A stretch of DNA of 64,000 nt from Methanocalculus natronophilus (GTDB lineage Archaea; Halobacteriota; Methanomicrobia; Methanomicrobiales; Methanocorpusculaceae). The DNA lies in contig NZ_JBCEXH010000008.1 in the NCBI RefSeq assembly GCF_038751955.1, forward strand, positions 1 through 64,000, in the 5' to 3' direction. The translations under genes were made by a program, and so were the position numbers. This document shows positions 9,045 to 16,509 of this stretch, piece by piece. Within the stretch, counting starts at the first letter, position 1. The number at the start of each line of letters is the position of its first letter. The notes under the pieces were generated by a model that was not told the origin of the DNA, made no database searches, and saw only the letters and a program-made list of their open reading frames with translations.

Positions 9045-9740
9045 TTACGACTCTTCAGTATATGCAATCATCGAATCGAAGATCTTCTTCCCATCCGTTG
9101 ATCCAAGTATCTCTTCTGCTGCCCGCTCGGGATGGGGCATCATAACGAGCACATTCTCCTGTTCTGAGAGGATACCTGTAATGTTACCGGAAGAGCCGTT
9201 AAGATTTACGTTCGTATTGACATCTCCATTCTCGTCACAGAAACGAAACGCAATCCTGTTGTCTGCTTCAAGACGGCTGATGTCACCAGGAGGGGCAATA
9301 TAGCGTCCTTCCTTATGTGCTATCGGGATGCTGACAATCTCGCCTTGCCGGTAGAGGCGGGTGAAGGGTGAGGTGGTGTTCTCAACCCTGAGGAGAGCCG
9401 GCCTGCAGAGGAACTTCGGATAGGCATTTGTTGTGAAGATGCCGGGGACAAGCCCGCTCTCTGCTGCGATCTGGGCGCCATTGCAGATGCCGAGAATAAG
9501 CGCCCCGTTTGCTGCCGCCCGGATGATATCCTTCATAACCGGTGTCCGTGCGGCTATTGCTCCGGCTCTGAGGTAGTCGCCATAGCTGAAGCCTCCCGGG
9601 AGGATAATAGCGTCATAGCTGCGCCTGAGCCCGTCTTTATACCAGACCAGATCCACATCGGCCCCGCATACCTCTCCGACGACATAGGCGACATCCTGAT
9701 CACAGTTGCTTCCGCCAAACCTGATGACTGCTGATCGCAT
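9045..9740 (-). CDS. purQ: Phosphoribosylformylglycinamidine synthase subunit PurQ
   Basis: Glutaminase subunit of the archaeal/Gram-positive FGAM synthase (PurS-PurQ-PurL), the fourth step of purine synthesis. The 231-residue class I amidotransferase has its nucleophile Cys86 in LILGICNGAQ and the His-Glu pair in MMPHPERAAEE near the C-terminus. The start overlaps the purS stop by one base, so the two are translationally coupled. purL is not in the window. Confidence 0.96.
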   Translation of the reverse strand: MRSAVIRFGGSNCDQDVAYVVGEVCGADVDLVWYKDGLRRSYDAIILPGGFSYGDYLRAGAIAARTPVMKDIIRAAANGALILGICNGAQIAAESGLVPGIFTTNAYPKFLCRPALLRVENTTSPFTRLYRQGEIVSIPIAHKEGRYIAPPGDISRLEADNRIAFRFCDENGDVNTNVNLNGSSGNITGILSEQENVLVMMPHPERAAEEILGSTDGKKIFDSMIAYTEES

Positions 9741-9982
9741 CAGCGGACCTCGATCTCATAGGTGTGGATAACAGGGTTTGCAAGGAGTTTCTCGCAGAGG
9801 GAGATCCCAATCTCCTCTGCTGCTGCTTTGTTCTCCGCTTCAATGGTGATTGTAAACTGGTCTGCAGTAACAAGTTTCTCTGTTGGAAAGCCGAGGTGCG
9901 CGATCGCATGCCGGATCGCTTCTGCTTCCGGATTCAGCATCCCTTCCTTCAACCGGATGGTGATGATGAGATCAAATTTCAT
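9740..9982 (-). CDS. purS: Phosphoribosylformylglycinamidine synthase subunit PurS
   Basis: The small 80-residue subunit that joins PurQ to PurL in FGAM synthase. It has the expected opening (KFDLIITIRLKEGMLNPEAEAI) and the alternating strand/helix pattern with EAENKAAAEEIG. It overlaps purC by four bases (ATGA) upstream and purQ by one base downstream. Confidence 0.93.
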   Translation of the reverse strand: MKFDLIITIRLKEGMLNPEAEAIRHAIAHLGFPTEKLVTADQFTITIEAENKAAAEEIGISLCEKLLANPVIHTYEIEVR

Positions 9983-10695
9983 TCTTTTCTGCTCCCGGTG
10001 ATTCTCGCCGATACTGCACGGTAGGCCTCCATGACATCTCCCTTTTCAAAGCGGTAGACATCCTTGTCCATGGACTTCATCGTGCCTTTCTCCCAGAGCC
10101 GCATCGAATCCATGCTGATCTCGTCGCCAAGGAGTATGGCTCCGTTGCCCTTTCCAAATTCAAGTTTGAAATCCACCAGATCGAGGCCGATACTCTCAAA
10201 AAATGACTTCAAAACATCGTTTACCCTGACTGCAAGCTCTTTGACATGCTGTAGCTCGTCTGCGGTCAAAAGCCCAAGTGCGATGATGATATCATCCTGG
10301 ATTGCGGGATCATTCCTCGAATCGTCCTTGTAGTCGGTCACAACGATCGGTTTTTCAAAGACCTGGCCTTCGGTGAATGGAAAAGTCCTGACAAGTGATC
10401 CTGCGGCACGGTTTCTGACGATCACCTCAAGCGGGATCATCGAGAGTTTTTTGACACGCATCGTGGTCGGATCGTCCATCCGGATAAAATGCGTGGGTAT
10501 GCCAGCCTCCTCAAGGAGCCTGAAGAGAAATGCTGAGACTTCGGCATTTGAGGCACCCTTGCCTTGCAGCTCATCTTTTTTGCCGCCATCAAAAGCAGTG
10601 ATATCATCCCGAAATGATACAATAAGTTCGTCTGGCTTTTCCGATAGGAAGACGGTTTTTGCCTTCCCGCTAATGAGAACGTCGCCCTGGTTCAT
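9979..10695 (-). CDS. purC: SAICAR synthetase
   Basis: Phosphoribosylaminoimidazole-succinocarboxamide synthase of purine synthesis, joining aspartate to CAIR with ATP. The 238-residue length is normal. Signatures include SFRDDITAFDGGKKDELQGKG, the PLEVIVRNRAAGS strand and VDFKLEFGK. It overlaps cofG by four bases and purS by four bases, in a tightly coupled cofG-purC-purS-purQ order. Confidence 0.96.
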   Translation of the reverse strand: MNQGDVLISGKAKTVFLSEKPDELIVSFRDDITAFDGGKKDELQGKGASNAEVSAFLFRLLEEAGIPTHFIRMDDPTTMRVKKLSMIPLEVIVRNRAAGSLVRTFPFTEGQVFEKPIVVTDYKDDSRNDPAIQDDIIIALGLLTADELQHVKELAVRVNDVLKSFFESIGLDLVDFKLEFGKGNGAILLGDEISMDSMRLWEKGTMKSMDKDVYRFEKGDVMEAYRAVSARITGSRKE

Positions 10696-11675
10696 AGGTT
10701 CTGCTCCTGTATCTGTTTGTCAAGCTTCATGATAAGTGGTGCGAGTCCCGGATCAAACCATCCTCTCCTGATATATTGCGGGTGAATGCAGAGGCGTTCA
10801 CGGAGCGCGTATCCTCTCGTAATTCCCTTGAGTTTGTCGATCTCCGGCCATGCATGTTCCGGATTGATGTAATCGACTGTTACCGGTGAGACGCCGCCGA
10901 GGTCGTCTACCCCGTATTCAAGGAAAAAGCGGGCTTCTGCGAGGTTTGGCGGGATCTGGACGGCAACATCCTCCGGCAGGATCGCGCGGGCTGAGCGGAT
11001 CGTCTCTGCGAACTCTTCCCGTGTGACGGTTCCATCCTCGCCCATCGGGGTTCCGGGTTTTGGGCAGAAATTCTGGATAATGACTTCCTGGATGTGGTGA
11101 TACTGCCTGTGGATGGCTGCTATTGTCTCAAGAGACTCTTCACGATCTGCTGCCGTCTCCCCGATCCCAACCAGGAGGCCGGTTGTGAATGGGATCTTCA
11201 GGCGTCCGGCATCTTCGATCATCTGGATCCGGACGCCTGGATCTTTTCCTGGAGACTGTGTATGTGCGGGTATATCCGCTGTTGTCTCAAGCATCAGTCC
11301 CATGCTCGCGTTGACAGCCCTGAAGCGGGCAAGCTCATCATAGGTCAAGACCCCCGCGTTTGTATGGGGGAGCAGCCCCAGATCAATTGCCTCGAGACAG
11401 AGGTCATAGCAGTAATCCAGGATGTCGGTGTACCCGATCGCCTCCAGGTGGCGATCAAAGCCCTCTTCCTCACCGGGCCGCTCTCCAAACGTGAAGAGTG
11501 CCTCGGTACAGCCGCTTGCCGCCCCCCGCCTGAGGGTGTCGCAGACAACGTCGGGCGGCATCAGGCACCCGTCCTGTACTTGTGTCCTGTATGAACAGTA
11601 CCCGCACCTGTTCCTGCAGACGGTTGTAAGCGGAAGGAAGACGTTTTTTGAATAGGTGATCGTTTTTTGCTGCAT
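10692..11675 (-). CDS. cofG: FO synthase subunit 1 (deazaflavin synthase)
   Basis: Radical SAM enzyme that, with CofH, builds the 7,8-didemethyl-8-hydroxy-5-deazariboflavin (FO) chromophore of coenzyme F420, the hydride carrier used by Mtd and Mer. The 4Fe-4S motif CxxxCxxC is C20, C24 and C27 in TVCRNRCGYC. The family marks MLETTADIPAH, TTGLLVGIGET and NFCPKPGTPM follow. Length is 327 residues. It is the first gene of the purine run and overlaps purC by four bases. cofH is not in the window. Confidence 0.95.
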   Translation of the reverse strand: MQQKTITYSKNVFLPLTTVCRNRCGYCSYRTQVQDGCLMPPDVVCDTLRRGAASGCTEALFTFGERPGEEEGFDRHLEAIGYTDILDYCYDLCLEAIDLGLLPHTNAGVLTYDELARFRAVNASMGLMLETTADIPAHTQSPGKDPGVRIQMIEDAGRLKIPFTTGLLVGIGETAADREESLETIAAIHRQYHHIQEVIIQNFCPKPGTPMGEDGTVTREEFAETIRSARAILPEDVAVQIPPNLAEARFFLEYGVDDLGGVSPVTVDYINPEHAWPEIDKLKGITRGYALRERLCIHPQYIRRGWFDPGLAPLIMKLDKQIQEQNL

Positions 11676-11918
11676 AGCCTCTCTCCCTTTCTTATGAATG
11701 TGCCTGAATTATTTCGTCTTCATGGATATGAATGGCTGCCGGATGTCCATATTCCATGCTGCAATCCGGCTCTCCCGGCTGGCTAATCCGAAGATCCCAC
11801 ATTGGATAATCTCTTCTGTTCTGAGATCGCATTAAGGAATTGTTCCTGGTTCTGCTCATCCTGGCACGTGGAAAAGCGGGAGTATGGTGGGACTGAGCTG
11901 TTCTGGTATCTGTTGCAT

Positions 11919-12326
11919 TTAAACATGGCCGAATGTCTTGTCGATCCAGTCGGTGATCCCATCCCGTATCGTCCGGATGCCTGCGAGGATCTCCTCATCG
12001 GTTCCGGTGATCGCTTTGGGATCCGGGAATGTCTGGTGGATCGTCTCCTTTGCCCAGGGGAAGAGCGGGCAGGTTCCGGAATCACAGAGGGTGACCAGGA
12101 TATCCATCTCAACTCCGTCAAATTCATCGATCAGTTTCGGCCTTGTGTCCTGCAGGTCGATTCCGATCTCCTGCATCGCCCTGATAACAAGGGGATTTAC
12201 CTGGCTTGCCGGCTCTGATCCGGCAGAGAAGGCCTGATAGCTGTCATTGTAGCGGGAGTTCAGGTAGCCTTCGGCAATCTGGGAGCGGCCCGCGTTATGT
12301 GTACAGATAAAGAGTATCTTCTTCAT
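11919..12326 (-). CDS. arsC: Arsenate reductase family protein (low-molecular-weight phosphatase fold)
   Basis: A 135-residue protein of the thioredoxin-coupled ArsC group. The phosphate loop CTHNAGRSQ supplies nucleophile Cys8, and Cys81 and Cys86 in LVTLCDSGTCP match the two relay cysteines of this ArsC type. It is the third gene of a minus-strand run with a permease and a small thioredoxin, and the run faces an ArsR regulator. A role in arsenate reduction is inferred from family and context; a protein tyrosine phosphatase role is less likely because the relay cysteines are kept. Confidence 0.85.
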   Translation of the reverse strand: MKKILFICTHNAGRSQIAEGYLNSRYNDSYQAFSAGSEPASQVNPLVIRAMQEIGIDLQDTRPKLIDEFDGVEMDILVTLCDSGTCPLFPWAKETIHQTFPDPKAITGTDEEILAGIRTIRDGITDWIDKTFGHV

Positions 12327-12366
12327 TGGAAATCCCTTACATGCCTAACTTTTTCAGAGGATTTGC

Positions 12367-12609
12367 TTATACTTTTTCAAAGAGTTCCATCAGTTCAGCG
12401 ACTTCAGCAACCCGCCCCGTCACCTTCAGTTCGCCATCGATCATAAGTGCGGGTGTCAGCATGACATCCCGCTCCATGATGGCGGTGATATCCTCAACCT
12501 TCACGATATCGGCTTTGATACCGAGTTCAGAGACTGCTTTTTCAACATTCTGTGCAAGGCGTCTGCATTTCATGCATCCGGTTCCAAGTACTTCTATCTT
12601 CATCTCCAT
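12367..12609 (-). CDS. Small thioredoxin-like redox-active disulfide protein
   Basis: An 80-residue minimal thioredoxin fold of the MTH895 type. The redox motif GCMKC puts cysteines at 12 and 15, and the cis-proline region is LTPALMIDG. It sits between the permease (54 bases upstream) and the ArsC-like gene (40 bases downstream). This genetic pairing is common for such permeases. It may supply electrons to the ArsC relay cysteines, which is an inference. Confidence 0.88.
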   Translation of the reverse strand: MEMKIEVLGTGCMKCRRLAQNVEKAVSELGIKADIVKVEDITAIMERDVMLTPALMIDGELKVTGRVAEVAELMELFEKV

Positions 12610-12663
12610 TCACCAGACTATTGCTTTTCTCACTTTCTGCTTCAGTAACGCTTGTTTTCCTCT

Positions 12664-13734
12664 TCAGACAATAATTATTCCATAGGTAAACCCTGCAAGT
12701 GCAGAGAAGAGTATGACCAGTATTGCATAGACAATTGTTTTCCAGACACCCATAATCCTTGAGATGACAAGGAGTGAGGGGAGGCTCACGGTGGGGCCTG
12801 AAAGAAGGAGGGCGAGTGCCGGGCCGCCTGCCATAACTCCTGATGTGTATCCGAATGTGGTTCCGATCACCGGCACTTCAAGGAGTGTCGGCATGTAGAG
12901 GATCGTGCCGACGAGTGAGGCAAGAAGGTTTGCCTGCAGCGTGTCTGCTCCAAAGTACGGGGTAAAGGTCTCAGGCGGGAGGAAGTAGGCGAGCATCCCA
13001 AGGGCAAATGTGCCGATGAGGAGGATCGGGGCGATCTTCTTCGTCAGATCCCAGGTCTCCCATCCCCATTCGGTCACCTCGCTTCGCTCGAAGAAATAAA
13101 TCAAAAGAATTGCCACTCCTATCGTAAGGGCATAGATGATTGGGAACGTGATCATGAAGCTGATCTCTGCTGTGCCGGTGATCAGGATCCCGATTAAGAG
13201 GATGAAGAAGAGTGGTACAATCCACCAGGGGCGGTTCTCGCGGCCTGCTGGTTGCTGCGGCATCGACGCCATCTTTTTCCGTGCTGCCTCGTCATCTGAT
13301 CTGAAGAGCGCTGCCATGATCATGCCGATTACAATTGCCAGGATGATGGCAAAGACTGCACGTGCAAGGCCGATCTCAAAGCCGAGGACCTGTGCAGTGT
13401 ATGCAAGTGCCAGGATGTTTATGGCTGGTCCGGCATAGACAAAAGTGATGGCAGGGCCGATCCCGCTTCCCCGCCTGAAGAGCCCTGCGAAGATCGGGAG
13501 AATGGTGCAGGAGCAGACAGCGAGAACGGTGCCGGAAACAGAGGCAATTCCATAGGCGCTGCTTTTCTTTGCATCCGGGCTGAAGTACTTCAATATGGTG
13601 TCTTTCCTGATGAAAGCGGCAATAGCACCGGCTATGAAGAATGCCGGGATGAGGCAGGTGACGACATGCTCAGCGAGGTATTCTGCGAGTGTTGTCCATC
13701 CCATCATCAGGGAGCCCGAAAGGATCTCGATCAT
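12664..13734 (-). CDS. Permease of the DUF318/UPF0718 (ArsP-like) family
   Basis: A 356-residue membrane protein with about eight to ten hydrophobic segments. The hallmark stretch AVCSCTILPIFAGLFRRGSGIG has cysteines at 74 and 76, followed by TFVYAGPAINI; the repeat half has YMPTLLEVPVIG and GPTVSLPSLL. ArsP members export organoarsenicals, but others have unknown substrates. It is the first gene of a three-gene run and is divergent from the ArsR gene, with operator-like sequences in between. Confidence 0.85.
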   Translation of the reverse strand: MIEILSGSLMMGWTTLAEYLAEHVVTCLIPAFFIAGAIAAFIRKDTILKYFSPDAKKSSAYGIASVSGTVLAVCSCTILPIFAGLFRRGSGIGPAITFVYAGPAINILALAYTAQVLGFEIGLARAVFAIILAIVIGMIMAALFRSDDEAARKKMASMPQQPAGRENRPWWIVPLFFILLIGILITGTAEISFMITFPIIYALTIGVAILLIYFFERSEVTEWGWETWDLTKKIAPILLIGTFALGMLAYFLPPETFTPYFGADTLQANLLASLVGTILYMPTLLEVPVIGTTFGYTSGVMAGGPALALLLSGPTVSLPSLLVISRIMGVWKTIVYAILVILFSALAGFTYGIIIV

Positions 13735-13835
13735 CGACCTCTCCTGACTGTGTGCATCGTCTGCTGCATGGCTTTCCTCTCTTTGGGAGGCCTGTGATCT
13801 GCCGCACCCGGCCGGTATGGCAATGGGGCAAACGC

Positions 13836-13857
13836 TATTTCAAAACCTCTTGAAATA
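13836..13857. promoter_or_regulatory. ArsR operator O1 (candidate)
   Basis: Inverted repeat TATTTCAA-N6-TTGAAATA, the same 8-6-8 layout as two further copies in this divergent intergenic region. An AT-rich element on the minus strand at about 13873-13881 could be the permease TATA box, which would place this operator over the transcription start of the permease run. Binding by the neighbouring ArsR protein is inferred. Confidence 0.7.
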
Positions 13858-13887
13858 ATGTCTGTGGTTCTGGAATAAATATGCTTC

Positions 13888-13909
13888 TATTTCAACATAT
13901 GTTGAAATA
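13888..13909. promoter_or_regulatory. ArsR operator O2 (candidate), perfect palindrome
   Basis: A perfect 22-base palindrome, TATTTCAA-CATATG-TTGAAATA. Its centre is 52 bases, about five helical turns, from O1. The half-sites are identical to those of O1. Confidence 0.75.
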
Positions 13910-13966
13910 TGTGCGGCATCCACGCTCCCCCAACTCTGTATCTGCCCGATATTCTTATCTGATAGA

Positions 13967-13988
13967 TATTTCATATAAATTTGAAGTA
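13967..13988. promoter_or_regulatory. ArsR operator O3 (candidate), at the arsR start codon
   Basis: TATTTCAT-N6-TTGAAGTA, matching seven of eight bases in each half-site of O1 and O2. It ends on the first base of the arsR ATG, and the spacer holds a TATA-like ATATAAAT. This position suggests autoregulation by blocking transcription or elongation at the regulator gene itself. Confidence 0.6.
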
Positions 13989-14398
13989 TGGCTGGTGCAC
14001 CGGACGATGAACTCAGTGGAAAGGCTCTGCTTGGAAAGAACTGTGCTATCCCGCCGGATGTCGAAGCATCCCTTGCTGCCTCAGGGGGGCTTCAGGGGCT
14101 TCAGGGGCTTCTTGCGCACCTGCCGGAAGATGCGGAAGCTCTGGCTGCCGCATCTCTCTTCCGTGCACTGGCCGATCCATTCAGGCTGAAGATTCTCGCC
14201 CTGCTTGCTGTCCAGCCCCTCTGTGTCTGCGTGATCCGCTTAATCCTTGGTATCTCTGATTCCCGCCTCTCGTACCATCTCTCAATATTGAAGAAGGCAG
14301 GCTTCATTGCAGGAGATCAATCCGGCACCTGGATCATCTACCGGCTGACTGAAGAGGGAGAGCGGGTGAAGGGGCTGGTGGCGTGGGGAGAAGAATAG
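13988..14398 (+). CDS. ArsR-family winged-helix metalloregulator
   Basis: A 136-residue repressor. The core from about residue 55 has ALADPFRLKILALL, the metal-site cysteines 79 and 81 in PLCVCVI, and a recognition helix in SDSRLSYHLSILKKAGFI. The first 50 residues are an extension not usual in ArsR, including a short internal repeat GLQGLQGLL coded by three copies of a GGGGCTTCA-like unit. No later in-frame start codon exists before the core. It is divergent from the permease run that it probably represses until metalloid binds. Confidence 0.88.
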   Translation: MAGAPDDELSGKALLGKNCAIPPDVEASLAASGGLQGLQGLLAHLPEDAEALAAASLFRALADPFRLKILALLAVQPLCVCVIRLILGISDSRLSYHLSILKKAGFIAGDQSGTWIIYRLTEEGERVKGLVAWGEE

Positions 14399-14774
14399 AT
14401 GGCTCTGCATGTCAGGATACGTATGGATTTCAGATCTGCAAAGGCTTTTTCTCCGGATTCAGGCAGAAAATGTACCGATCCGGATTAAATTATGTATGGA
14501 GGATAGTGCTTTCCAAAGGAGCTATATCTGTGTTCCTTCCTCGATTATCCTGTACGTCAACCTATGGTGACGTAGACGACTACCGATCTCTCTAACGCAA
14601 CCAGGCATGACGTACATGCCACAAAGCCATGGAAGTCAAGCTACCTTGACGTAGCTGGCACACTCCTCTCCTAAGGTATAATTGGTTGACGTAGGGAAAA
14701 AAGTAGAGCGGGCTGAATAACGGGCTGAATAATAGATACATGATCGGAGTTGTTTTAGAAAAGTGTTTTAGAAC
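14399..14774. other. Gene-free region with a TGACGTA box array
   Basis: No gene is supported here. The first half shows nothing recognisable beyond a 29-codon frame. The second half contains the regularly spaced TGACGTA boxes listed separately. The region lies between the ArsR gene and the 3' end of tRNA-Ser. Confidence 0.6.
14553..14693 (+). repeat. Array of TGACGTA boxes at ~40-base spacing
   Basis: TGACGTA occurs at 14568, 14608, 14647 and 14687, giving spacings of 40, 39 and 40 bases, and once inverted (TACGTCA) at 14553. The sequence between boxes is not conserved, so this is not a CRISPR array. Further inverted repeats overlap single boxes: GGCATG-N5-CATGCC at 14604-14620 and GTCAAG-N4-CTTGAC at 14635-14650. 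Spacing near four helical turns suggests protein binding on one face of the DNA. Confidence 0.75.
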
Positions 14775-14857
14775 GCTGAGGGGGAGATTTGAACTCCCGA
14801 GAGACAAACGCCTCACGAGGTTTCCAGCCTCGCGCCTTACCGCTAGACTACCTCAGC
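14775..14857 (-). tRNA. tRNA-Ser (anticodon GGA)
   Basis: Read on the minus strand, the acceptor arms GCTGAGG and CCTCAGC pair. The anticodon stem CGAGG/CCTCG encloses the loop CTGGAAA with anticodon GGA. The T arm is GGGAG-TTCAAAT-CTCCC. The long variable arm and 83-base length fit a class II serine tRNA. No CCA is encoded. Its 3' end faces the TGACGTA array. Confidence 0.93.
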
Positions 14858-14888
14858 AGAAGATGCAGTATTCGTGTAGGTTTTGGTA

Positions 14889-15800
14889 TTACTTAATCCT
14901 GCTCTTCTCTCTCCATCCACGGGGGTACGTTCCCGGTTCCATCAGGATTGCTTTTGGCCTGGCGACAAGGCCGTGTCTTCCCGGAACACATTTCTCCGAA
15001 CTGACGCGGGCAGTCCCAAGCCCGATACATTCCCCGGATACAGTCAGGAATGTGACGGTATCGCCTTTTTGAAAAGTTCCGCAGGAGACGATCCCAACGC
15101 CTGCAAGCTGAGCACCCCTGCAGACTGCATCGACTGCGGTGTCGCGAAGGGTAATTGACGGGAGATCGGCAACTGCCCGTTCAACCGGGAGGATCATCTT
15201 CTCAAGGGCTTCTGGATCCCCATCATCTGCTGCTGCTTTTGCGTCCGCAAGCTCATGAAGCGTGTGAGCGAGAGCAGTGGTGAACCCGCCTGACTCTGTC
15301 CGCCGGAGTTCGATCATCTGCCCGCGCACCCCGAGTGCAAGCCCGATATGGACACAGAGTGTACGGATGTAGGTTCCTGCTTCACACCTGACCCTGAAGA
15401 GGACAAGTCTCTCCTTGATATCAAGGATCTGAATCTCGTGGATGGTCCGTATCCGGAGCGCCCGTTTCACCGCACTCCGGCGCGGGGGGCGCTGGTAGAT
15501 CCTGCCGCAGAAGCTGCTGACAACACGCCTGATCTCATCTTCCGGTGCATTGCCATGCAGTTTCAGCAGGCAGATATACTCTTTTTCATGGGCAAGGAGG
15601 TGTTCTGCAATTTTTGCGGCTTTTCCAAGCATCACGATCAGGATACCGGAGACGGCGGGATCGAGGGTGCCTGCCTGCCCGGTTCTGACGCCGAGGATAT
15701 CACGGACCCATGCGGCAACCTCGTGGCTGGTGGGTCCAGGCGGCTTGTCGATGACGATGATCCCATGGGGAATCCCTGAGGCGTGGTTTCCGGTCTTCAT
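14889..15800 (-). CDS. truB: tRNA/rRNA pseudouridine synthase Cbf5 (TruB family)
   Basis: The archaeal H/ACA RNP catalytic subunit, which makes guide-directed pseudouridines and also the tRNA U55 modification. The catalytic Asp47 lies in GQAGTLDPAVSG, the KP motif is IVIDKPPGPTSHEV, and the C-terminus is a PUA domain (ARPKAILMEPGTYPRGW). Length is 303 residues. It overlaps hemD by four bases, and a separate bacterial-type TruB is not expected in archaea. Confidence 0.93.
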   Translation of the reverse strand: MKTGNHASGIPHGIIVIDKPPGPTSHEVAAWVRDILGVRTGQAGTLDPAVSGILIVMLGKAAKIAEHLLAHEKEYICLLKLHGNAPEDEIRRVVSSFCGRIYQRPPRRSAVKRALRIRTIHEIQILDIKERLVLFRVRCEAGTYIRTLCVHIGLALGVRGQMIELRRTESGGFTTALAHTLHELADAKAAADDGDPEALEKMILPVERAVADLPSITLRDTAVDAVCRGAQLAGVGIVSCGTFQKGDTVTFLTVSGECIGLGTARVSSEKCVPGRHGLVARPKAILMEPGTYPRGWREKSRIK

Positions 15801-16483
15801 GGCTGTGTGGTATCCAGGTACTGGTTCAGTGCTGCCAGTGTTCCGGCAAGCGATCCGTCCCCAACAACAACGGGCTCAACGCCACCGTTGCGCATCGCAT
15901 CTGCGGTAATGTCGCCTATTGCAATTGGCATGATGGAGGGTTTTGGATCCCAGATTGCCATTGCAAATGAATTTGCGCTTGTGAAGAGTATTGCATCGGC
16001 ATCAGCAAGATCAAGGGGTATGTTTGTTGGCACAAGACCATAGCACCGGAACTCAAGCGCAATTCCTCCGGCATCTTCGATTGCCTTTATCAGCGCCGGG
16101 TTTGGGACATCTGCACGGGGGATGCCAACTGTCCTGCCATTCAGCCAGTCGCCGAGGTAGGGCGCAAAGTCGCGGGAGTAGAAGGTTGGAAGCATCTCCG
16201 GAGCCAATCCTCCTTCTTTGAGTATACGGGCAGTCTGCGGCCCGATTGCGATGATCCGGGCGTCTGTTTTGAGGAGCGGGGCTATCCGTTCTGCAGGAAG
16301 TGCGCTTGTGAAGAAGATGCAGTCAAAGGCTTCGGTGTTTGCCTCAAGCACAAAAGCCTGTACCTGGTTGTCATAGATCTCTGCTGCCATGGGCGAGACG
16401 ATCCGGCAGGTATGGCCATATTCTGCACAGGTTGCCCGATCCTTGCCTGCTTTTTCCGGAAGCCTGGTTACCGCGATGATCAT
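15797..16483 (-). CDS. hemD: Uroporphyrinogen-III synthase
   Basis: Closes hydroxymethylbilane with ring D inversion, on the path to sirohaem, cobamides and F430, all important in methanogens. The 228-residue protein has low but recognisable HemD features: FTSALPAERIAPLL, IAIGPQTARILKEGG, and LFTSANSF near the hinge. Substrate contacts are poorly conserved in this family, so assignment rests on the overall pattern. It is upstream of and overlaps cbf5. Confidence 0.85.
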   Translation of the reverse strand: MIIAVTRLPEKAGKDRATCAEYGHTCRIVSPMAAEIYDNQVQAFVLEANTEAFDCIFFTSALPAERIAPLLKTDARIIAIGPQTARILKEGGLAPEMLPTFYSRDFAPYLGDWLNGRTVGIPRADVPNPALIKAIEDAGGIALEFRCYGLVPTNIPLDLADADAILFTSANSFAMAIWDPKPSIMPIAIGDITADAMRNGGVEPVVVGDGSLAGTLAALNQYLDTTQP

Positions 16484-16509
16484 TATTCTCTTCTATTAGG
16501 AACGGATGT

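Noticed and set aside
14399-14488. 29-codon frame directly after the ArsR gene
   Set aside because: Too short, no similarity, and no sign of coding beyond its ATG next to the stop.
14553-14693. CRISPR array made of TGACGTA repeats
   Set aside because: The repeat is only seven bases, the boxes are few, and no cas genes are nearby; a CRISPR repeat is normally 25-37 bases.
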